Shown here: in pieces, positions 1 to 10,053 of the stretch
How the letters are laid out: every line of letters starts with the position of its first letter
Numbering within the stretch: position 1 is the first letter of the stretch
Source: Vreelandella neptunia
GTDB taxonomy: Bacteria > Pseudomonadota > Gammaproteobacteria > Pseudomonadales > Halomonadaceae
Assembly: GCF_034479615.1 (NCBI RefSeq)
Contig: NZ_CP140255.1
Location: 868,001-932,000 of the forward strand
Direction of reading: 5' to 3'
Length of the DNA stretch: 64,000 bases
Position numbers and translations under genes: made by a program
Notes under the pieces: generated by a model
Database searches by the model: none
The model's input: only the letters and a program-made list of their open reading frames with translations
What the model was told of the DNA's origin: nothing

Positions 1-3000
1 AAGCGCTCCAACTCGAACGGCAACCGGGTGTACATCCACTGTTCCAGGTGAAGTGCACTCAGCAGGAAATGTGGCAGGCGGATCGCCACGTGGCTGGCCT
101 GACCGTTCAAGCTGAGCAGGTATTCACGGGCATTGCCCACTTCGACCTGAGTCTCGATTTTTGCGATGAGCCCGAGGGAATAGCAGGTCTATTCGCTTAC
201 TCCGCAGAGCTATTCGATGCCACCACGATCGAGCGTTTCTGCCAGGCATTCCGATTCCTGGCCGAGCAGGTCGTAGCTGATCCACGGTCTCACATAGCGA
301 TGCAGTCGCTACCTGAGCCTATCTCCGTGTTGGAAGGAAACCAAAGCGAGATTCTCACTCAGGCTATACCCACCCTGCTGTCGAAAGTGGTGGCAGCTCA
401 TGCTGATGAGCTAGCCGTAAACGACGGGCAGTACCGTTATACCTATGCCAGCCTGGATGCCCAAGCCCAGAGTCTGGCACAGGCACTAATCGCAAAAGGC
501 GTTGGTTCCGAGGTGCGTGTTGCCATTCACGCTGAGCGTTCGTGCGAGTACGTGCTCGGTATCCTCGCCGTAATCAAAGCGGGCGGGGCTTTCGTGCCGC
601 TTGATCCGCAACTGCCAGCGGAGCGCTTGGCCTATCAACTGGCTGACAGTGGCGCTCGCTTAATGCTGAGCAGTATGGCTTGCGACTGGAGCGATGACAT
701 TCCGGTAATGGAGCTGGCGTTTGCCGATGATATTCCAGTTGCAGTAGAGCACGAACCACCCGTTATCCATCCCCAGCAGACGGCCTATGTGATCTATACC
801 TCTGGCTCCACGGGCAAGCCCAAGGGAGTGGCGGTGAGTTACGCTGCGCTGGCCAATTACGTGCAGGGCGTTCTGGAAGCTCTGGCGCTACCAGAAGGTG
901 CCCGCAACATGGCAATGGTGTCGACGGTAGCGGCGGATCTGGGCCATACCGTGCTGTTTGGCGCCTTGTGCACCGGGCGTACCTTGCATCTTATTTCCCC
1001 CGACTGCGCCTTCGACCCAGATGCCTTTGCGGCTTATATGCGCGAACAGCAGGTGGATGTGCTCAAAATTGTGCCTAGCCACCTGCGGGCGCTGCTGAGT
1101 GCGGCAACTCCGGCCGATGTACTTCCCCACGAGCGCCTTATCCTGGGCGGAGAAGCGACCGACTGGGCGCTACTGGCGCGTATCGCCGAACTCAAGCCAA
1201 AATGCCAGGTGCTTAATCACTACGGCCCTACGGAAACCACGGTCGGTATTCTCACCCAGCAAGCCGACATAGCCGATCGAGCTGCCAGCACAGTGCCGAT
1301 CGGCAAACCGCTGGCCAATGCTCAGGCCTATGTGCTCGACCCCTGGCTTAATCCGGTGCCGAAGGGCGTTGCCGGCGAGCTCTACTTGGGTGGCCCTGGG
1401 TTGGCTCAAGGTTATCTACAGCGGCTGGGACAAACAGCGGAACGTTTCGTCGCCAGCCCCTTCCATGCGGGGGAGCGACTCTATCGCAGCGGTGACCGTG
1501 TGCGCCAATTGGCCGACGGTAGCCTGGAGTTCCTTGGCCGTGTGGATGATCAGGTCAAGATTCGCGGTTATCGGGTGGAGCCGAGCGAGATCGCTGCCCT
1601 GCTGCGCGACCAGCCAGGGGTCTCGGAGGCCGAAGTGGTAGCGCGGGAAAATGAGGAAGGACGCGCGCAACTGTACGCCTATGTGGTGATGGCAGCCGGG
1701 AGCGACGTCGATGACGACGCGTTACTCGCGCAGCTTGGCGAGCGCGTGCCGGACTATATGGTGCCCAGCGCCCTGGTACGGCTGGAGGCTCTGCCGCTAA
1801 CCGCCAATGGCAAGCTGGATCGCAAGGCATTACCCGAGCCAGTGCAAGCCGGTAGTGGAAAAACCTTTGAAGCGCCCCAAGGAGAAGCGGAGGAGACGTT
1901 GGCAGAGGTCTGGGCTGACGTGATCGGCTGCGAGCAGGTGGGGCGTAACGACAACTTCTTTGAGTTGGGTGGTGACTCCATCCTCAGCCTGCAGATCGTC
2001 GCGCGCTCGCGTAAGCGTGGCTACAAGGTAACGCCCAAGCAGTTGATGGAAGGGCAGACCATTGCCGCAGTGGCGGCGATGGCCACGCCTCTAGCTGCTA
2101 CCGCTCCTAAACAAGCGGCTGCGCCCAATAAGGCTGCTTCCTTTGCGCTGCTGCCGGTACAGCGCTGGTTCTTCGAGCAGAACTTTGCCGAGCCACACCA
2201 CTGGAATCAGTCGTTGATGCTGGAAGCGGCCAGTGATGTAGATGCCGCGCTGCTACGGCGTGCCATTGAGGCAGTGGTCGATCATCATGGCGCTTTGCGG
2301 CTGCGCTTTGAGCGCATCGACGATCGCTGGCAACAAGCCTATGGCAAGCTAGCCGATGACCTCTTCGAGCACCTGGATCTGAGTGACCATGCGGATCCGG
2401 CGCAGGCCATTACCCAGGCCGCCGATGCTGCACAACACAGCCTAAGCCTGGAGCGGCCGTTCCGAGCCATCTGGATGGCACTGGGAGGCGAGCGCGGCGG
2501 GCGATTGCTGCTAGTGGCTCACCACCTGGTGGTAGACGGCGTCTCGTGGCGTGTGATTCTCGATGACCTGCAAACGGCCTACACGCAGTTAAGTGCAGCC
2601 AAGACAGTCGATCTACCACCAGCCACCACCTCGCTAGATGAGTGGGCGCGTGCCCTGGCCGACTATGCCAAATCGCAGGCTTTGGCTGAGCAATGCTCCT
2701 ATTGGGAGAGTCTTGTCAAAGAGCCCGAGCCCAGCCTACCCGCACATAATCCACATGGCAGCAACACCGTCGCCGATACCGCATCGCTCGTTGGCAGTTT
2801 GCCTACCGAAGCGACCACGCAACTGCTGGGGCCGGTGCATAAAGCCTACCGCACCCAGGTGGATGACCTGCTCCTCACTGCACTATCGAGCGCCCTGTGC
2901 CAATGGGCAGAGAGAGATAGCGTACTGATTGAACTGGAAGGTCATGGTCGCGAAGACCTGTTCGACGGTGTCGATCTCAGTCGCAGCGTAGGTTGGTTCA

Positions 3001-6000
3001 CCTCCCTCTACCCGGTTCGCCTGAGCCCAGGTAATGCGGAGCCCGGTACAAGCCTAAAAGCCATCAAGGAACAACTTCGCCAAGTGCCTGAAAAGGGGCT
3101 CGGCTACGGCGTGCTGCGCTATTTGAAAGAAGAGCCCGCGCTGGTTAGTGGTGCCTACCCCCAGGTCACCTTCAATTATCTAGGCCAGTTGGATCGCTCC
3201 CTACAGGGCGATGGGGCCTGGCGGCTCGCCAAAGAGAATGCAGGGCAGGCTCGCGCGCCGGAAAGCAAGCGCCGTACCTGGATTGAGGTGGTGGCCTGGG
3301 TTCAAGATGGCCAACTGCGCTTCGACTGGAATTACAGTCGTGAGATTCACAGCGAGGCAACGATGCGTGCCTTGCAAGCAAGCTTCCAGATGCAGCTAGA
3401 GGCATTGATTGAGCACTGTGCTAGTGGTGTTCGTGGTGCTACGCCTTCGGACTTCCCGCTGGCGGGGCTGAGTCAAGGGCAACTGGACGGCTTGCGATTG
3501 GATGTCGCCAATGTTGAGGACATCTACCCGTTGGCGCCGATGCAGCAAGGGCTGCTATTGCATACCCTGCTCAATCCAGGCGCTGGTATGTACATGATGC
3601 AGGATCGCTACCGGTTTGCTTCGCCTATCGACGTCAATGCTTTCGAGAAAGCCTGGCAGCGAGCCGGCGAACGGTATGAGGTTCTACGTACAGGGTTCGT
3701 ATGGCGAACCGAAGAGATACAGTTGCAGGTGGTGTATCGGCAAATTCCTTCACCTGTGGAATATATCGATTGGCGCGGTATTGACGAGGATGAGGCCGAT
3801 CGGCGCTTGGCGGTGTTATTGCGTCAGGAGCTTGATGATGGCTTCGACCTGGAACGGCCACCATTGCTAAAGGTACGCCTTATTCAACTGGCGGAGAACC
3901 TGTTCTACGTCGTACAGAGTTTCCACCATATTCTGATGGATGCCTGGTGCCGCTCCCTGTTGCTCAGCGATTTTTTCCACTACTACGATGCCTATCGTCT
4001 CGGGACGAGTCACGAGTTGACGCAACCAAGGCCGTATCGTGATTTTATCGCTTGGTTGCAGCAGCAGGATGCCAATGTGCTACGCAACTATTGGCAACAT
4101 GAGCTTGAAGGTTTCGATGAGATAACGCCGATTCCTTATCTTAAGCCGCACGGTTCGCACGACAGTGTTGCCACGGTGGCTGATGTATTCTCCTCGCTCT
4201 CCCACGATGAGAGTGCAGAGCTACAGAACGTTGCCCGACAGCATCAATTGACTGTCAATACGATCGTACAAGGGGCATGGGCACTGCTGTTAGGGCGGCT
4301 TTCCCAGGTAGATGACATCCTATTCGGCGTGACAGTGGCTGGGCGCCCGCTAGAACTGGAGGGCATACAGGAGACGATGGGGCTGTTTATCAACACGATT
4401 CCTCTGCGTGTGTCAGCCCCTTCGCCGCAAACATCTGTCCTTGATTGGCTGCATGGGCTATTGGCGAAAAACCTGGAGATGCGTCAATACGAGCATCTAC
4501 CGTTAGTCGAAATTCAATCGTTGGGAGAGCAGTCACAAGGACGCAGTCTATTCGATAGCCTCTTTGTATTCGAAAATGCGCCGATAGATGCCAGCATAAC
4601 GGAGAAAATCCATGATCTTCATGTGTCTATCAAGGGCAACCGCACCCACACCAATTACCCCTTGACCGTAGTGGTGGTGCCTGGCGAGCAATTGATGCTG
4701 CAGCTCTCCTACGACGCCCGTAAGTTTGACGATTCCGAGGTCGAGAGGCTGCTCTCGGGCTTCCGTCAAATTCTCTTGCACATTATTGACAGGCCTGATG
4801 CTCCCTATCATGAATTGGACGTATTGCCTGTTAATGAGATGGAGACACAGCGGGCGCAATGTAGAGGGCAGTCGGTTGCTTATCCCTTTGAGCGAGGTTA
4901 TATCGACCTGTTCCGTGAGCAGGTACGACAGCATCCACGCCAAGTTGCCGTTCGCCATCAGGGAGAGACACTCACTTATGATCAGCTAGAGGACACCTCC
5001 AATCGCATTGCCCAAGCACTGCGGCAAGCAGGGGTGAAGAAGGATAATGTCGTAGCCCTGCATGCCGAGCGCGGCCTAGCGTTGCCAAGCATGATTCTGG
5101 GTACGTTTAAGGCTGGCGGTGCGTATCTAGCGCTGGATACCCGACTTCCTGATCAGCGTATCGCCGATATGCTGGCGTCCAGCCATGCATCGGTTCTAGT
5201 CGCCACTGCTGAGCAAACACCGCGTCTCGAAACTGTGCTTGAATCCATGCCCAACCCACCGCGGATGATAGTGTTCGAGGATCTCGTCACGGCGGAAAGA
5301 CTAGAGGGGGATGCCGCTGTAACGGCTCACCCTGATCAGGCCGCCTATATCATCTATACCTCCGGTTCGACCGGTGAACCCAAGGGTGTCGTCGTTAGCC
5401 ATCGTGGCATGCTCAACAACCAATTGAGCAAGGTTCCCTACCTGGATCTGTCGGCCAGCGATGTCATTGCCCAGACCGCAGCGCTGAGTTTCGATATCTC
5501 CGTCTGGCAAACGTTGGCGGGGCTGTTGTGTGGCGCCAGCATCGAGATCGTGCCTGATGAGATTGCACGCGACCCCAGTGCGTTGCTTCCTTATGCGCAC
5601 GACAACGGCGTCACGATACTGCAAAGCGTACCCGCACTGATCCAGGGAATGTTGAACACTGCCCCAGTCGACCTGCTAGCACTGCGCTGGCTGCTGCCCA
5701 CGGGCGAAGCCTCCACGTCTGAGCTAGTCCGCCAATGGTTCGCACGCTACCCGGCGATCCCATTGGTCAATGCGTACGGCCCTGCAGAATGCGCCGATGA
5801 CGTATCCCTGCACTTGCTGCGAAGCGGCGATGACGAGCACTTAGCCGTGGTGCCGATCGGCAAACCGGCTGATAACACCCAGCTACTCGTTCTCGACAGT
5901 CAATTAAACCTATTACCTATGGGGGTGAGCGGCGAACTATATGTCGCCGGTGTCGGTGTTGGGCGGGGGTACCTGAATCAGCCGAAGCTGACGGCGGATC

Positions 6001-6728
6001 GCTTCGTGCCCAACCCGTATGCTGAAGTGCCCGGAGAACGGCTCTATCGGACGGGTGATCTGGCCCGCTATCGCACTGATGGTGTGCTGGAGTACATCGG
6101 CCGCACCGATCAGCAGGTCAAGATACGGGGCCAGCGCATTGAGCTGGGAGAGATAGAGTCCCGGCTGGTGGAATTCGATGTTATACGAGAAGCGGTAGTG
6201 GTGGCCCAGGAAGGGCCAGGAGGCGCCAGGTTAGTGGCTTATGCCGTCGCCCAGCCACATGAGTCGATCGATACGGCAGAGCTACGCGAGCGTCTAGGGC
6301 AGGTATTGCCCGACTATATGGTGCCAAGTTTAGTGGTAATGCTCGATGCCTTACCACTAACGCCCAACGGCAAGGTGGATCGCAAGGCATTGCCCGAGCC
6401 GGACTTCGCCAGTAGCGCGCAATATGAGCCACCCCAAGGTGAGACGGAAGAGACGCTAGCGGCGATTTGGAGCGAGGTGCTGAGTGTCGAGCGGGTAGGG
6501 CGTCACGACAATTTCTTCGAGCTAGGGGGGCACTCGCTGTTGGCTCTTAAAGTGCAATCTAAAGTGGAAGAACATTTCGATATACGTCTCCCTCTCCGCA
6601 GCTATTTCGAACACGCTACATTGGCCTCTATGTGTGAGCCCATTCAGGAAAGCAGGGGAGGTGCGAAAGAGGAGGAAAACGCACAGCTCGAAAAGATGGC
6701 AGCGCTACTAGATGGAATGGAGAGCTGA
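1..6728 (+). CDS. Siderophore NRPS, 5'-truncated: (C)-A-T-E-C-A-T
   Basis: Non-ribosomal peptide synthetase with two modules. The frame is open from base 3, and the codons before the GTG at 48 encode ALQLERQPGVHPLFQV, the usual end-of-C-domain sequence, so the gene begins upstream of the window. Order: end of a C domain (to ~300); A1 (~370-1830, YTSGSTGKPKG); T1 (FFELGGDSI, ~1957); epimerase (~2140-3420, HHLVVDGVSW, EGHGRE, FNYLGQ); C2 (~3510-4800, HHILMDAW, D-C-L style as expected after an E domain); A2 (~4890-6390); T2 (FFELGGHSL, ~6515). The A1 code reads DLTKIGHVGK, nearly the classic Asp code, and with the E domain gives D-Asp. The A2 code reads DIWQLTADDK, resembling 2,4-diaminobutyrate codes of Pseudomonas lipopeptides (less certain). 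The C-terminus ends KMAALLDGMES, a likely docking tail. The next gene starts 2 bases after the stop. Confidence 0.95.
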   Translation, partial: ALQLERQPGVHPLFQVKCTQQEMWQADRHVAGLTVQAEQVFTGIAHFDLSLDFCDEPEGIAGLFAYSAELFDATTIERFCQAFRFLAEQVVADPRSHIAMQSLPEPISVLEGNQSEILTQAIPTLLSKVVAAHADELAVNDGQYRYTYASLDAQAQSLAQALIAKGVGSEVRVAIHAERSCEYVLGILAVIKAGGAFVPLDPQLPAERLAYQLADSGARLMLSSMACDWSDDIPVMELAFADDIPVAVEHEPPVIHPQQTAYVIYTSGSTGKPKGVAVSYAALANYVQGVLEALALPEGARNMAMVSTVAADLGHTVLFGALCTGRTLHLISPDCAFDPDAFAAYMREQQVDVLKIVPSHLRALLSAATPADVLPHERLILGGEATDWALLARIAELKPKCQVLNHYGPTETTVGILTQQADIADRAASTVPIGKPLANAQAYVLDPWLNPVPKGVAGELYLGGPGLAQGYLQRLGQTAERFVASPFHAGERLYRSGDRVRQLADGSLEFLGRVDDQVKIRGYRVEPSEIAALLRDQPGVSEAEVVARENEEGRAQLYAYVVMAAGSDVDDDALLAQLGERVPDYMVPSALVRLEALPLTANGKLDRKALPEPVQAGSGKTFEAPQGEAEETLAEVWADVIGCEQVGRNDNFFELGGDSILSLQIVARSRKRGYKVTPKQLMEGQTIAAVAAMATPLAATAPKQAAAPNKAASFALLPVQRWFFEQNFAEPHHWNQSLMLEAASDVDAALLRRAIEAVVDHHGALRLRFERIDDRWQQAYGKLADDLFEHLDLSDHADPAQAITQAADAAQHSLSLERPFRAIWMALGGERGGRLLLVAHHLVVDGVSWRVILDDLQTAYTQLSAAKTVDLPPATTSLDEWARALADYAKSQALAEQCSYWESLVKEPEPSLPAHNPHGSNTVADTASLVGSLPTEATTQLLGPVHKAYRTQVDDLLLTALSSALCQWAERDSVLIELEGHGREDLFDGVDLSRSVGWFTSLYPVRLSPGNAEPGTSLKAIKEQLRQVPEKGLGYGVLRYLKEEPALVSGAYPQVTFNYLGQLDRSLQGDGAWRLAKENAGQARAPESKRRTWIEVVAWVQDGQLRFDWNYSREIHSEATMRALQASFQMQLEALIEHCASGVRGATPSDFPLAGLSQGQLDGLRLDVANVEDIYPLAPMQQGLLLHTLLNPGAGMYMMQDRYRFASPIDVNAFEKAWQRAGERYEVLRTGFVWRTEEIQLQVVYRQIPSPVEYIDWRGIDEDEADRRLAVLLRQELDDGFDLERPPLLKVRLIQLAENLFYVVQSFHHILMDAWCRSLLLSDFFHYYDAYRLGTSHELTQPRPYRDFIAWLQQQDANVLRNYWQHELEGFDEITPIPYLKPHGSHDSVATVADVFSSLSHDESAELQNVARQHQLTVNTIVQGAWALLLGRLSQVDDILFGVTVAGRPLELEGIQETMGLFINTIPLRVSAPSPQTSVLDWLHGLLAKNLEMRQYEHLPLVEIQSLGEQSQGRSLFDSLFVFENAPIDASITEKIHDLHVSIKGNRTHTNYPLTVVVVPGEQLMLQLSYDARKFDDSEVERLLSGFRQILLHIIDRPDAPYHELDVLPVNEMETQRAQCRGQSVAYPFERGYIDLFREQVRQHPRQVAVRHQGETLTYDQLEDTSNRIAQALRQAGVKKDNVVALHAERGLALPSMILGTFKAGGAYLALDTRLPDQRIADMLASSHASVLVATAEQTPRLETVLESMPNPPRMIVFEDLVTAERLEGDAAVTAHPDQAAYIIYTSGSTGEPKGVVVSHRGMLNNQLSKVPYLDLSASDVIAQTAALSFDISVWQTLAGLLCGASIEIVPDEIARDPSALLPYAHDNGVTILQSVPALIQGMLNTAPVDLLALRWLLPTGEASTSELVRQWFARYPAIPLVNAYGPAECADDVSLHLLRSGDDEHLAVVPIGKPADNTQLLVLDSQLNLLPMGVSGELYVAGVGVGRGYLNQPKLTADRFVPNPYAEVPGERLYRTGDLARYRTDGVLEYIGRTDQQVKIRGQRIELGEIESRLVEFDVIREAVVVAQEGPGGARLVAYAVAQPHESIDTAELRERLGQVLPDYMVPSLVVMLDALPLTPNGKVDRKALPEPDFASSAQYEPPQGETEETLAAIWSEVLSVERVGRHDNFFELGGHSLLALKVQSKVEEHFDIRLPLRSYFEHATLASMCEPIQESRGGAKEEENAQLEKMAALLDGMES

Positions 6729-6729
6729 T

Positions 6730-9700
6730 ATGGAACTCAATAAACACACGATTGCTGAGCGCTTCGCAAACCTGCCACGAGACAAGCAGAGCGTATTTCT
6801 TGAGGCTTTACGACAACAGAGTATCGACTTTTCGACGTTACCAATCGTGCCGAGAAAGGAGCAGGAGAGTAGCGAGCTTTCCTACGCGCAAATGCGCCAA
6901 TGGTTTCTCTGGCGCATGGATCCTCAAAGTAGCGCTTACCATATTAATGGTGCTCTGACCCTCAAAGGAACGCCTAGCCCTGAAGCCTTGAGAGATAGTT
7001 TCACCGACATAGTGTCCCGTCATGAGGCACTTCGCACGGTGTTTCGTGATGATGGTAAGGGTGGGGTGATGCAAGTGGTGCTGGCAGAGAGTAATTTTGC
7101 ATGGCACGAGATTGATCTAAGTCATATGCCGAAGGATAAGCGTGAAACGGCAATAGAGAATCAGGTTGCTCGGCTTTGCAATGAACCTTTCAATTTAGAG
7201 CAGGGGCCGCTCTTGCGGGTGGGGCTCCTGCGCTTGGCCAATGAGGAGCACTTGCTGGTGGTGGTGATGCACCACATCGTCTCCGACGGATGGTCGATGC
7301 AGTTGATCATTGATGAGTTTTCTGCAGGCTACTGTGCTCGGGTGACAGGAGAGGCCTGGCAGCCAGCCGCCTTGCCGATCCAGTATGCCGATTATGCACT
7401 ATGGCAGCGTCAGTGGATGGAGGCGGGTGAAAAAGAGCGTCAACTGGCCTATTGGCAGGCGGAGCTGGGAGATGAGCACCCGGTGCTTCAGTTGCCGACC
7501 GACCGCCTACGTCGCAACGATGGGCACTATCACGCAGCACGCCACGAAATAATGCTTCCTGAGTCGATAGTGAGTGGATTACGTCAGCGGTCACAGGAGA
7601 TGGGGGCTACCCTTTTCATGGCATTACTCACGGGCTTCCAGGCACTGTTGTATCGTCATACCGGGCAGGAAGATATCCGGGTAGGTGTGCCGACCGCTAA
7701 CCGCCATCGCAGGGAAACTCAAAGGGTAGTTGGGTTCTTTGTTAATACCCAGGTGCTGCGTAACCAATTGAGTGATCATTCGAGCTTGGTTGATGCTCTA
7801 GAGAAAAGCAAGCGCGCAGCGCTGGGCGCACAAGACCACCAAGATCTGCCATTTGAGCAACTGGTCGAAGCGCTGCAGCCTGAGCGTAGCTTGAGCCACC
7901 CTCCTCTGTTCCAGGTGATGTTCAATCATCAACAACAGGATCATGGCGCGCTGCAGACACTACCAGGGATGGAACTGAGCATCTGGCCAATTGAGAAGGG
8001 AGAGGCGCAGTTCGAACTGACGCTAAATGTGATAGAGCGTACGGACGGTTGCCTGGAAGCAAGTTTTGTTTATGCAGAAGAGCTGTTTGATTCCAACTCC
8101 ATTGGGCGTTTGGCACAGCACTATATCGTCATTCTACAGGCGCTGGCAGAGATGCCGGAGCGTGTGTTGAGAGATATCGAGCTGCTTGATGACGACGAGA
8201 GGTTTCAATTACAGGCATGGGGCGTAAACACACAGCAGTATCCCGATGCCCAGCCAATCCATCAGTTGATCGAACGCCAGGCCGAAGTAACGCCCGGGGC
8301 TACTGCATTAGTATTTGAAGAGCAGTCACTCAGCTATGTCGAACTCAATACCCGCGCCAATCGCCTCGCGCACTATCTAATCGACCTGGGGGGGCGCCCC
8401 GAAACCCGAGTGGGCATCGCAGTGGAGCGCTCCATCGAGATGGTGGTAGGGCTGCTGGCGATTCTTAAGGCCGGGGGCACCTATGTGCCGCTGGATCCGG
8501 ATTACCCCGCCGAGCGACTTGCCTATATGGTCGAAGACAGCGGCATCGAGCTGCTGCTCACCCAGCAGCATCTTCGCGATACGTTGCCGGTAGCTGAGAG
8601 TCTGAGTGTTATCGAGCTGGATCGTCTAGAAGTAGCGCACCATGCCTCGAATAATCCTGAAGTAGCCCTCCATGGTGAGCACCTCGCCTATGTCATTTAC
8701 ACCTCAGGCTCCACCGGACGGCCCAAGGGAGTGATGGTGCGCCATCATGCGCTTAGCCATTTCTTATTCAGCATGCAGGAAACCCCAGGCCTAAGCCCAG
8801 ACGATATCCTGGTGGCGGTGACCTCACTGTCGTTCGATATTGCCGCCCTTGAGCTGTATCTGCCATTGATCAGCGGAGCAAGGGTTGTACTGGCGAGCCG
8901 CGAGACGACTCGAGATGGCAGAGCCTTGGGTGAATTACTCAACCAGGAAAAAGCGACGGTTCTGCAGGCGACACCCTCCGGCTGGCGGTTGCTACGTTCG
9001 TCAGGCTGGCCATGGACGACGGCTCCGCTATCGGAAGGTTTTAAGGGGCTATGCGGTGGTGAGGCTTTGCCACCTGATTTGGCTGAGGATCTGCAAGCTC
9101 AGGGGATCGAATTGTGGAACATGTACGGCCCCACTGAAACCACGATTTGGTCAGCAACGGATCGAGTGAAAGACAGTCAGGTTTTCCTGGGAAGCGCTAT
9201 CGCCGCGACGCAATTGTACGTTCTGGATGGTGCGCTCAACTTCGCTCCACCCGGAGTAGCGGGGGAATTGTATCTAGGCGGCGTGGGCATGGCGCGGGGT
9301 TACTTAGGCCGTGCTGAGCTGACGGCGGAACGCTTCGTGGCCGACCCCTTTATTGCGGGCGAACGAGTCTATCGAACCGGTGATCTAGTGCGTTGGCGGG
9401 AGGATGGTCAGCTTGAGTACTTGGGACGAATTGACCATCAGATCAAAGTGCGCGGTTTCCGTATTGAGCTAGGCGATATCGAAGCTCAACTGCTAGCCCT
9501 GTTGGAGATACGCGAGGCAGTGGTGGTTGCCCAAGAGGGGCCAGGCGGTTCTAGGTTGGTGGCTTATGTGGTTCCCCAAGCCGACGTTGAACTCGATACC
9601 ACCTTTCTACGCGAAACGCTAGGGCAAAAGTTACCAGATTATATGGTGCCTGGGGTGATAGTCACTCTGGATGCACTGCCGCTAACCCCGAACGGTAAGG

Positions 9701-10053
9701 TAGATCGTAAGGCGCTACCCGAGTTGAGCTTAGACATTGGATCGCAGTACGAACCTCCTCAAGGCGAGGTGGAAGAAGCATTGGCGATGGTCTGGGCTGA
9801 AGTCCTTGGTGTCGAACGGGTGGGTCGTTATGACAACTTCTTCGATCACGGTGGGCACTCGCTGTTGGCTGCGCAGATGGTGGCTCGTGTTCAAGCTGAT
9901 ATGCAAGTTGAGCTCCAGCTATCCGAGGTGTTTAAGAAACCACTGTTGCGCGATCTAGCAGAGTGTATTGCTACGCTAAGCAGCGGGTACTCCTTAGAGC
10001 AGTCGCTCTCCGATATTAATTCCTTTATCGACAGCATGGATACCGTTCAATGA
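6730..10053 (+). CDS. Siderophore NRPS, single module C-A-T (predicted Gly)
   Basis: One-module NRPS of 1107 residues. An N-terminal stretch of ~45 residues (HTIAERFANL) resembles that of the next gene and may be a docking region. Then C (~res 50-490, HHIVSDGW), A (~510-1000, YTSGSTGRPKG, YGPTETTIW) and T (~1036). The T motif reads FFDHGGHSL rather than FFELGGHSL, but the phosphopantetheine Ser and flanking GG are intact. The specificity code reads DILQLGMIWK, one residue from the known Gly code DILQLGLIWK. The start is the ATG at 6730, preceded by GGAGAG; an in-frame ATG at 6712 inside the previous gene lacks such a site. The stop overlaps the next start (ATGA), so the three synthetases are very likely translationally coupled. 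The C-terminus ends FIDSMDTVQ, similar in style to the tail of the upstream synthetase. Confidence 0.95.
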   Translation: MELNKHTIAERFANLPRDKQSVFLEALRQQSIDFSTLPIVPRKEQESSELSYAQMRQWFLWRMDPQSSAYHINGALTLKGTPSPEALRDSFTDIVSRHEALRTVFRDDGKGGVMQVVLAESNFAWHEIDLSHMPKDKRETAIENQVARLCNEPFNLEQGPLLRVGLLRLANEEHLLVVVMHHIVSDGWSMQLIIDEFSAGYCARVTGEAWQPAALPIQYADYALWQRQWMEAGEKERQLAYWQAELGDEHPVLQLPTDRLRRNDGHYHAARHEIMLPESIVSGLRQRSQEMGATLFMALLTGFQALLYRHTGQEDIRVGVPTANRHRRETQRVVGFFVNTQVLRNQLSDHSSLVDALEKSKRAALGAQDHQDLPFEQLVEALQPERSLSHPPLFQVMFNHQQQDHGALQTLPGMELSIWPIEKGEAQFELTLNVIERTDGCLEASFVYAEELFDSNSIGRLAQHYIVILQALAEMPERVLRDIELLDDDERFQLQAWGVNTQQYPDAQPIHQLIERQAEVTPGATALVFEEQSLSYVELNTRANRLAHYLIDLGGRPETRVGIAVERSIEMVVGLLAILKAGGTYVPLDPDYPAERLAYMVEDSGIELLLTQQHLRDTLPVAESLSVIELDRLEVAHHASNNPEVALHGEHLAYVIYTSGSTGRPKGVMVRHHALSHFLFSMQETPGLSPDDILVAVTSLSFDIAALELYLPLISGARVVLASRETTRDGRALGELLNQEKATVLQATPSGWRLLRSSGWPWTTAPLSEGFKGLCGGEALPPDLAEDLQAQGIELWNMYGPTETTIWSATDRVKDSQVFLGSAIAATQLYVLDGALNFAPPGVAGELYLGGVGMARGYLGRAELTAERFVADPFIAGERVYRTGDLVRWREDGQLEYLGRIDHQIKVRGFRIELGDIEAQLLALLEIREAVVVAQEGPGGSRLVAYVVPQADVELDTTFLRETLGQKLPDYMVPGVIVTLDALPLTPNGKVDRKALPELSLDIGSQYEPPQGEVEEALAMVWAEVLGVERVGRYDNFFDHGGHSLLAAQMVARVQADMQVELQLSEVFKKPLLRDLAECIATLSSGYSLEQSLSDINSFIDSMDTVQ

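Noticed and set aside
48-50. GTG start codon for the first synthetase
   Set aside because: The frame is open upstream and encodes normal condensation-domain sequence, so this is an internal Val of a gene cut by the window edge.
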